Part shown: positions 54,631 through 61,243 of the stretch, one piece after another
Layout: each line of letters begins with the position of its first letter
How positions within the stretch are numbered: position 1 is the stretch's first letter
Assembly: GCA_036703985.1 (NCBI GenBank)
Contig: DATNQN010000070.1
Location: 1 to 64,000, forward strand
Direction of reading: 5' to 3'
Source of the DNA: Leptolyngbyaceae cyanobacterium
GTDB lineage: Bacteria > Cyanobacteriota > Cyanobacteriia > Cyanobacteriales > Aerosakkonemataceae
Length of the DNA: 64,000 nt
Position numbers and translations under genes: made by a program
Notes under the pieces: generated by a model
What the model saw: only the letters and a program-made list of their open reading frames with translations
Told to the model about the DNA's origin: nothing
Databases searched by the model: none

Positions 54631-54693
54631 TTTTTCATTATATTCTGCTTTTTGCAGATAGATTGTCTGACTACTTACCCAGCCAAGTCGGTG

Positions 54694-56136
54694 TTAGTTT
54701 CTAACAGTGAGAACTTGCGGCGGTGTAGAGTCGGGAGGATAAATAAAATCTAGTTGTACGTTTCTGCGACTATTTGCTGGTATCTGCAACTGCAATAAAG
54801 GTTCCAAAATTTCACCCATTGGTTGCCATAAATGTACATAACGAGTTACTAGTTTTCCACCATCATCTTGATAACGCAATCTCACGCTACCACGAAACCA
54901 AGGAAACCCAAAAGAAGGCTTTCTAAAAGTTAATCCGCCTCGACTTAACCGTTCTTCTTTTAATGGCGTTTCTAATGTAATTGCTACTTTTTGAATTTGG
55001 TTGGTCGGGTTATAAAGTGGCAAATTAATATTGTATTCTACTCCATAATTAGCATGAGATTCGTAAGCTGTATCGGGATATCGCACTAGCATTTTAGCTG
55101 ATTGATTTTGGTCAGTTCCTAATCTTCCCCCTCGGACGGTACTAATTACATAAGAAACCGCTTCACCCGGTTGAGGAATGGTAAAATCTTTTGTACCTGG
55201 TCGATCGACTAATAAGGCTTGCCATCTAGAACCTTGCGATACACCAGCCACTCGACCGTAAATTAATTGACCGCCAATTTGGTTGGGAGGAGTAGGGATT
55301 TTATCGCGTGGTTGTGCGAGATTTCCCGCGTTTAAAAGTGCTTGCCATTCTGCTAAATTAGGAGCGCGATCGCTATCATCAGGATTTTGTTTGGCAAACA
55401 TGGCTAAACTTGCAGCATAAACTTTTCCGTTACTACGAAGTCGCATTAAAACAGACCGTCCATTTTGTTTTTTTTCATAATCCCGCACTGACATAGGAAG
55501 ATTCATCAACATCCGACTTTGACCGGGTGGAATAATTAGTTTAGCGGGAAAATCGGCTTGTCTTTTACCTTGGAGAACGTCGTGTACGGCCCGATCGCCC
55601 GGGCCAGCATAAACAGTATTATCGGGATTTTCTACATAATTTGGTAATTTAATATAAGGAGAATCTTGAGTTAAATAACTGGCTGCTTGCAACACATCAA
55701 CTGTGACCGGACGCGAACCAGGATTATATAGAAGAAAGCCTAAATAAAAGGTTTTTAATTCGGGAGGATTGATGGTTTGATGATGAATGAATACATCAAA
55801 TCTTCCCTGAAACGGAAAGTTTAAATGGGCTGTTGGTGCTGATTTCCCTGTGGGAGGAAAAGTAGAAAGCAAAATACCGTCATTTTTTAGCCACTCCGGA
55901 CTATTGCTGTTAAACATAGGTATGTTATCCAACTGACCGGGTAAAGCTTTTACAGGTTGGCGTTGTACTATAATTTCTGATGTAGGTTGCGCTGGCGGAG
56001 TGGTTTCTTGGGCAATTGCTGAAGGTGCAGGAGATTTAGAGATTTTGTGGGAGAATAACCAGTAACCTAGTCCGCTAAAAAATGTGAAAATTGCTATGTA
56101 AAGAATTAAAGAAATATTGCTTGTTTTTTTAGCCAT
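54694..56136 (-). CDS. DUF3370 exported/membrane protein
   Basis: A 480-residue protein with an N-terminal membrane helix (ISLILYIAIFTFFSGLGYWL) and a long periplasmic part of beta-rich sequence: PVKALPGQLDNIPMFNS, FDVFIHHQ, LYNPGSRPVTVDVLQAASY, GPGDRAVHDVLQGKR and RYVHLWQPMGEILEPLLQL. The pattern matches DUF3370, a cyanobacterial family of unknown function. No catalytic residues are evident. It is convergent with tRNA-Pro. Confidence 0.78.
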   Translation of the reverse strand: MAKKTSNISLILYIAIFTFFSGLGYWLFSHKISKSPAPSAIAQETTPPAQPTSEIIVQRQPVKALPGQLDNIPMFNSNSPEWLKNDGILLSTFPPTGKSAPTAHLNFPFQGRFDVFIHHQTINPPELKTFYLGFLLYNPGSRPVTVDVLQAASYLTQDSPYIKLPNYVENPDNTVYAGPGDRAVHDVLQGKRQADFPAKLIIPPGQSRMLMNLPMSVRDYEKKQNGRSVLMRLRSNGKVYAASLAMFAKQNPDDSDRAPNLAEWQALLNAGNLAQPRDKIPTPPNQIGGQLIYGRVAGVSQGSRWQALLVDRPGTKDFTIPQPGEAVSYVISTVRGGRLGTDQNQSAKMLVRYPDTAYESHANYGVEYNINLPLYNPTNQIQKVAITLETPLKEERLSRGGLTFRKPSFGFPWFRGSVRLRYQDDGGKLVTRYVHLWQPMGEILEPLLQLQIPANSRRNVQLDFIYPPDSTPPQVLTVRN

Positions 56137-56157
56137 ATTTTAGATGTTAGTTAAATG

Positions 56158-56181
56158 TTTGTAGTAAGGACTTTAGTCCTT
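56158..56181. repeat. Single arm of TAGTAAGGACTTTAGTC repeat
   Basis: TTGTAGTAAGGACTTTAGTC at 56159 matches the element arm at 8114, without a second arm, upstream of the DUF3370 gene start. Confidence 0.7.
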
Positions 56182-56210
56182 GCAGCGCTTTTCAAGTAAG
56201 TGAGGCATAT

Positions 56211-56243
56211 AGAAACCCGGTTTCTTGAAGAAACCGGGTTTCT
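56211..56243. repeat. AAACCCGGTTTCTT palindrome
   Basis: A perfect 16-bp inverted repeat with a single-base loop (AGAAACCCGGTTTCTT-G-complement). It lies between the ends of PaO-like and start of DUF3370 genes (both leftward) and could end the PaO-like transcript, whose stop is 125 bases away. Confidence 0.85.
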
Positions 56244-56367
56244 GGAATCTACCCGATCCGATTATCTTATACTTCATTCACAAAGTTAAATATTCCAGAT
56301 TGGAGAAATATTAAAAATAATGGCGATCGCACTTTATAATAAAATGCGATCGCATCCTTTTAACCTG

Positions 56368-57831
56368 CTATTTCTTCTTCTCCGGTAAATTACGCGGTGG
56401 TATATCTCGACCTTGGTAAAACTGCTTTTCCAAGTTGCCCAATTTTAGCCAAGCCGCACCGCCAACTAAAGTTAATCCAGTCAATAAAGCCACAGGGAAA
56501 ACGGCTGTTTGACCGAGAAGAAGTGCCATCAACGGCATAATTGCCCAGAGTGCAACGGCAGCAATACCTAATCCCATCCTCAGCTTTTGGATGTTGGCTA
56601 AAGCTGTTCGACAACTAGCACAATGTATGGTATGGGAGTAATAGCGATCGAGTAACTTTTCCTTTGTCAGCGCTGGAGACAAAGTTGCTTCTGGGAAAGG
56701 TTCTGCTTTATATTGGTTTACCCATTGACGCAGTTGAGACACAAAACTATCTGCCTTGGTGGGCAGATAAAACGCTTTAGCAAAGTTAGCGCTACCACCC
56801 AGTTCTTCTAAATAACGTTCTTGATGGTGCAAGAAAATTTGGTCGTCTTCTAACACGCCATTTTGCCCGATATGAGAATACCAACGGGGTGTTAATTTGA
56901 TGAAAAATCCAGGTAATTTTGCAGAAAATTGGAAAGGAAAACGAGCAAAAATTCGGCATTCTCCTTTGCGAATAGGAGTAGCATAAACTACGGTTAAAGT
57001 TCTGCCAAATTGCTTTGATGTTAAATCGTGCCACATCAAAGAAGGTGCAATAAAGGTAGTATTTTGCTTTCCTAAAGTTCCTTTTCTAGGCCCTTCTTCC
57101 CACACACCTTTAAATCCTTGTTTGCCAGATTCAACTACTTCTAATTCAACTGGGCCAGCATTTGACCGATTTCCGACTGAACGGTGATGAGTGTATGGTA
57201 AATGGCTGGAATCCAGCACGTTTTCCATTAAAGTAAGAGCGTCATAAGGCAAATCTCTAAAAGTATTGATGCAAATCCACTTTTCTTTTGATTCTTCTAG
57301 GGCATCTACGATCGGAATTTTCGTTTTTTCGGCGTTTTCTGCTTTACCGGGATAAACGAATAAAAGTCCTTGACGAGTAGTTGTGGGGAGGGAGGCTACA
57401 CAGGCTCTTTTCGAGCTTTCTGGGGTTTGTCCCTCAGCTTTTTGAGGAATGCGATCGCAATTTCCATCTCCAGAAAAAGCCCAACCGTGATAAGGACACT
57501 CCAACAGTCCATCTTCGGCTATTCTCCCCTCGGAAAGCGGTGCGAGGCGGTGGGGGCATTTGTCATCAAACGCCCGCCAGCAATCGGCATTTTTATCCCA
57601 CCAAATCACCAAATCTCTGCCTAACAAGGTGAAACGGGTGAGTTTCGATTTGTCCAAATCATCTACGTAATGGACGGGATACCATGCTTCTTTCCAATCA
57701 AAACGAGTGCGATCGCTACCGCCAGCAGGCATTTCATTAGGGGAGGCGCTACTAGCCAAAAAATCCCGATTTTCCGTAATTTCGGCTGTATTCAACGATT
57801 CGCTCTCAATAACTGTCCCGGTGATGTCCAT
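56368..57831 (-). CDS. Pheophorbide-a-oxygenase-like Rieske protein
   Basis: A 487-residue Rieske non-heme iron oxygenase of the PaO/Lls1/Tic55 group. The Rieske cluster motif is CPHRLAPLS and CPYHGWAFSGDG; mononuclear iron ligands lie in ENVLDSSHLPYTHH. A redox CxxC (HCASCRTAL) and two C-terminal membrane helices (about 425-465) follow, as in plant PaO. In plants PaO opens the pheophorbide ring during chlorophyll breakdown; in cyanobacteria the substrate of homologs is uncertain. Single gene, ATG start, 123 bases from an AAACCCGG palindrome. Confidence 0.87.
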   Translation of the reverse strand: MDITGTVIESESLNTAEITENRDFLASSASPNEMPAGGSDRTRFDWKEAWYPVHYVDDLDKSKLTRFTLLGRDLVIWWDKNADCWRAFDDKCPHRLAPLSEGRIAEDGLLECPYHGWAFSGDGNCDRIPQKAEGQTPESSKRACVASLPTTTRQGLLFVYPGKAENAEKTKIPIVDALEESKEKWICINTFRDLPYDALTLMENVLDSSHLPYTHHRSVGNRSNAGPVELEVVESGKQGFKGVWEEGPRKGTLGKQNTTFIAPSLMWHDLTSKQFGRTLTVVYATPIRKGECRIFARFPFQFSAKLPGFFIKLTPRWYSHIGQNGVLEDDQIFLHHQERYLEELGGSANFAKAFYLPTKADSFVSQLRQWVNQYKAEPFPEATLSPALTKEKLLDRYYSHTIHCASCRTALANIQKLRMGLGIAAVALWAIMPLMALLLGQTAVFPVALLTGLTLVGGAAWLKLGNLEKQFYQGRDIPPRNLPEKKK

Positions 57832-57935
57832 ACCTTTCTAGCTTTCTGACTTCTCTGCTTAAATCTTAACTTTGATTACAAAAATCTTTATTCCTTCTCT
57901 ATTGTGATATATAGCGGCTGGTAGTTAGATACTTC

Positions 57936-57968
57936 AGAAACCCGGTTTCTTGAAGAAATCGGGTTTCT
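57936..57968. repeat. AAACCCGGTTTCTT palindrome, one mismatch
   Basis: A 16-bp inverted repeat with one C-to-T change in the right arm, upstream of the PaO-like gene. Fourth of five copies in the window. Confidence 0.8.
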
Positions 57969-58030
57969 AACGATCTGCGATCGATATTTGATGAAAATTC
58001 AAAAGTTTCTTGATGACTGAGTAGGATTTG

Positions 58031-58062
58031 CGATATGCCTACGGCACGCTACGCGAACGCGC
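58031..58062. repeat. GCCTACGGCACGCTACGCGAACG-type repeat
   Basis: CGATATGCCTACGGCACGCT followed by ACGCGAACGCG is a GC-rich dispersed-type repeat that overlaps the 3' end of the methyltransferase gene and contributes its last codons and stop. Confidence 0.6.
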
Positions 58063-58555
58063 ACCATTCCGGCGGAATTTCTGACGGAATTATCCAATAA
58101 TAAATAATTGCTTCTTCTGGTACTTGAATTTCAATTTTTTTCTCTGGTTGCCAATCTCCCATATAAAAATCATGGGATATGATGCGAGTACCGGGCTTGA
58201 GTTGTTTAAATAGTTGTGGTCTAAGTCGAAGATTCAAATGAGGTAAAAGATATAAAAATACGACATTAGCCTCGCTAAAATCACAGTCAAATAAATCTTG
58301 TTGGCGAATTTCTACTAAATTGCTAACACCAGCTTTCAAAATATTTTCATTTGCTTCTCGGATACGTTCGGGATCGATATCGATGCCAACACCTCTAGCA
58401 CCGTAATTTTGTGCCGCTATAATTAAAACTCGTCCATCTCCACTACCGAGATCGTAAACAATATCATCAGAAGTGACTTTTGCAAAATCTAGCATAGCTT
58501 CCACCAATTCGCGATCGGTGGGAATGTAACCAATATCCGGTTTACCTTGGCGCAT
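58049..58555 (-). CDS. SAM-dependent methyltransferase, class I
   Basis: A 168-residue class I methyltransferase. Motif I is VYDLGSGDGRVLIIAA, motif II GVGIDIDPERIREAN, then DLFDCDFSEANVVFLYLLP for motif III/IV. It begins GKPDIGYIPTDRELVEAMLD, typical of a family of small bacterial methyltransferases related to lysine methylases; substrate unknown. The C-terminus ends in EWCAFA within a dispersed repeat, so the original end has probably been replaced. The start is ATG at 58555. Divergent from cydAB by 147 bases. Confidence 0.85.
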   Translation of the reverse strand: MRQGKPDIGYIPTDRELVEAMLDFAKVTSDDIVYDLGSGDGRVLIIAAQNYGARGVGIDIDPERIREANENILKAGVSNLVEIRQQDLFDCDFSEANVVFLYLLPHLNLRLRPQLFKQLKPGTRIISHDFYMGDWQPEKKIEIQVPEEAIIYYWIIPSEIPPEWCAFA

Positions 58556-58702
58556 TGTTTAATTTTTCTCTACTTTAACGAAATAGGCACAATAGTTAGG
58601 ACTTACTATATTAAGACTTTCTCAAGAAACATCACCGCCAGAAAACTCCTTATTTATCCTATAAGACGTAACGCTCCTCGCCTTGTACTGAAAAAGGACT
58701 GA

Positions 58703-60151
58703 ATGATGGAGTTTTTATCGGATACCGTAGTTCTTTCACGCATACAGTTCGCCGTAACTGCAATTTTCCATATGCTTTGGCCTGTTTTAACCACAGGTAT
58801 GGCAATTTATCTGGTAATTGTGGAAGGATTATGGCTAAAAACCCGCAATCCCGATTACTATTACCATGCTCGTTTTTGGTCAAAACTATACATCCTCAAC
58901 TTTGGTATTGGAGTGTCAACAGGCATTCCGATGGGATTTCAGTTTGGCACGAATTGGGCACCATTTTCCGAAGCTGTCGGTAACTTTTTCGGCAGCATAA
59001 TTGGCTTTGAAGCATCTTGGGCTTTCATGTTAGAAGCCGCTTTCTTAGGCATTATGGTGTTTGGTTGGGAGCGCGTCAATCCGGCAATTCACTATATGTC
59101 TACAATTCTGGTTGCCTTTGGCGCAAATTTATCCACATTTTGGATATTAACAGCTAACTCCTGGATGCAAACTCCGGCAGGAGGGGAAATGATCGATGGC
59201 AAATTTGTCGTTTATGACTACTTTAAAGCCATTTTAAATCCCTTCATGGCAGTTAGCATTTCCCATATGTTCTTGGCAACATTAGAAACTTCTTTGTTCG
59301 TAATTGGTGGAATTACTGCTTGGTATATTCTCAACAAGCGCCATGAAGCTTTTTTCTCCATCGCTTTCCGAATTGTTTTGATCGCTGCCATTGCCATTGC
59401 CCCATTACAAATTTATGTTGGCCATTTAAGCGCAGAACAAGTTTATCACCGTCAGCCTGCTAAATTGGCAGCAATGGAAGCTCAATGGAATACAATCCCA
59501 GCCGGACAATCTGCCAACTGGAGTATCGTAGCATTGCCCAATGAAAAAGCCCAGAAAAACGATTTGGAAATCGTCATTCCCAATGGTTTGGGATATATTC
59601 TCGAACTGAAAAAAAATCTCTCTGCACCAGTACTGGGATTGAAGGAATGGAAATATGAGGATCGACCTCATCTGGTAGGTTTGATTTATTATTCCTTCCG
59701 CGTCATGGTTGCGATCGGCTTTTTCTTAGCCGGATTAATGCTAATAACTACCTTACAATGGATACGCGGCAAACTATCAGCAGAAAATATCACCCAGCAA
59801 CGTTGGTTGATGCGTGCTTGGATATTTGCCGCTCCTTTAGGATACATTGCAGTCGAGTCAGGTTGGATCGTGCGTTGTGTGGGAAGACAACCTTGGACGG
59901 TGTACGGATTAGTTCGCACCGCTGATTCTGCCTCTCATTTACCTGCTAGCAATGTTTTAACTTCTTTAACTGGTTTTGTAGTAGTTTATTCCCTGTTATT
60001 TTTTACTACTTTGTACTTTGGTAGCCGCATTATTCGCAGAGGGCCGAGATTTGATTTACCCATCCCAGGAAGCGTGCAAACTGAACCAGTACTAGATACT
60101 ACTCCAGGAAAATTTATTCCTGACGAACGTCCCGCAGAAGCACAACAATAG
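58703..60151 (+). CDS. cydA: Cytochrome bd-type quinol oxidase subunit I
   Basis: The heme-carrying subunit of a bd-type terminal oxidase, which reduces O2 with electrons from plastoquinol or ubiquinol without pumping protons. The first heme histidine lies in VTAIFHMLWPVLTTG (His23), the second in SISHMFLATLETS, and the quinol-side GRQPWTVYG motif is present. The periplasmic Q-loop (YVGHLSAEQVYHRQPAKL) is short, as in the cyanide-insensitive CioA subgroup. About nine membrane helices. The ATG has AGGA upstream. cydB starts eight bases after its stop. Confidence 0.94.
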   Translation: MMEFLSDTVVLSRIQFAVTAIFHMLWPVLTTGMAIYLVIVEGLWLKTRNPDYYYHARFWSKLYILNFGIGVSTGIPMGFQFGTNWAPFSEAVGNFFGSIIGFEASWAFMLEAAFLGIMVFGWERVNPAIHYMSTILVAFGANLSTFWILTANSWMQTPAGGEMIDGKFVVYDYFKAILNPFMAVSISHMFLATLETSLFVIGGITAWYILNKRHEAFFSIAFRIVLIAAIAIAPLQIYVGHLSAEQVYHRQPAKLAAMEAQWNTIPAGQSANWSIVALPNEKAQKNDLEIVIPNGLGYILELKKNLSAPVLGLKEWKYEDRPHLVGLIYYSFRVMVAIGFFLAGLMLITTLQWIRGKLSAENITQQRWLMRAWIFAAPLGYIAVESGWIVRCVGRQPWTVYGLVRTADSASHLPASNVLTSLTGFVVVYSLLFFTTLYFGSRIIRRGPRFDLPIPGSVQTEPVLDTTPGKFIPDERPAEAQQ

Positions 60152-60159
60152 GAGATAAA

Positions 60160-61173
60160 ATGCAAACGCTGACTTATTTCCTACCCCAAGTTTGGTTCGG
60201 CATTTTAGCTTTATTTCTCTTTCTCTACGTCATGCTAGATGGCTTTGATTTGGGAGTGGGAATTTTATCTTTAACCTCTTCTACTGAAGAACGCCGCAGC
60301 ATTTTAATGACCAGTTTGAGTAATATTTGGGATGCCAACGAAACTTGGTTAATCTTGATGGGTGGCGGACTGTTTGGCGCTTTTCCCCTTGCTTACGGCA
60401 CGATTCTCAACGCTCTTTATATTCCCATTTTTTTGATGATATTTGGGTTTATTTTTCGTGGGGTGGCGTTTGAGTTTCGGGAACAAGCTAAGCGCAAATT
60501 ATTTTGGAATTTAGCCTTTGGGGGAGGCAGTTTTTTAGCTGCACTCGGTCAAGGTTTCGCTTTAGGTGGAGTGTTGGCAGGCATCAAAGTTGACGACGCC
60601 GGTCATTTTATCGGTACTACCTGGGATTGGTTGAATTTTCCCTCAATCGTAGTAGCTTTAACTTTAATTCAAGGCTACGTTTTGATTGGTTCAACCTATC
60701 TGATTTGGAAAACTTCTGGTGAATTGCAAGCTACTCACTATAAAACTGCCAAACTAGCAGCAGTGACCACTTTAATTGGTGCAATTTTAATTACGATTTC
60801 CACACCTGTTTTTTATCAATATGCCAGAAATCGTTTGTTTCATCAGCCGCAAGTTTATATCTTTGCTTTGATTCCGTTATTGGGAATTTTGTTAATTTGG
60901 TTGTTGCTGCGAAGCTTGGATCGAAAGCAAGAAAGAGCGCCTTTTGTCTGGACGATTTTGATTTTCTTACTTACCTTCATTGGATTAGCGCTGGTGGTTT
61001 TCCCGTTCATTATTCCCACCCAAATTACCATTTATGAAGCTGCTGCCGATCCGAGTGCCTTAGTGTTTATGCTCATCTTTATCGGTGGTTTAATTCCGGT
61101 GATGTTGTTCTACAACATTTATCAATATGCAGTTTTTCGAGGTAAGGTAACTGGTGGTAAATATGGAGAATAA
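60160..61173 (+). CDS. cydB: Cytochrome bd-type quinol oxidase subunit II
   Basis: A 337-residue integral membrane partner of CydA with eight to nine helices. The conserved start is VWFGILALFLFLYVMLDGFD, followed by WDANETWLILMGGGLFGAFP and GVAFEFREQAKRKLFWNL, typical CydB blocks. It forms the oxidase heterodimer with CydA. The two genes are one operon and are followed by a palindrome that should end transcription. No cydX-like small gene or cydCD is visible in the window. Confidence 0.94.
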   Translation: MQTLTYFLPQVWFGILALFLFLYVMLDGFDLGVGILSLTSSTEERRSILMTSLSNIWDANETWLILMGGGLFGAFPLAYGTILNALYIPIFLMIFGFIFRGVAFEFREQAKRKLFWNLAFGGGSFLAALGQGFALGGVLAGIKVDDAGHFIGTTWDWLNFPSIVVALTLIQGYVLIGSTYLIWKTSGELQATHYKTAKLAAVTTLIGAILITISTPVFYQYARNRLFHQPQVYIFALIPLLGILLIWLLLRSLDRKQERAPFVWTILIFLLTFIGLALVVFPFIIPTQITIYEAAADPSALVFMLIFIGGLIPVMLFYNIYQYAVFRGKVTGGKYGE

Positions 61174-61197
61174 ATCTAGGGTTGGCTGCTTTTAGCA

Positions 61198-61233
61198 AAG
61201 AAACCCGGTTTCTTGAAGAAACCGGGTTTCTTT
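61198..61233. repeat. AAACCCGGTTTCTT palindrome, likely bidirectional terminator
   Basis: AAGAAACCCGGTTTCTT-G-AAGAAACCGGGTTTCTT, with T-rich flank (TTTTG) on one side and CAAAG on the other, lies 24 bases after cydB and 10 bases before the kinase stop, between convergent genes. Confidence 0.85.
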
Positions 61234-61243
61234 TGATAATTAT

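Noticed and set aside
58703-61173. Whether cydAB might be a proton-pumping heme-copper oxidase or a horizontally acquired island
   Set aside because: Motifs are clearly bd-type, and base composition and HIP1 sites match neighbours.
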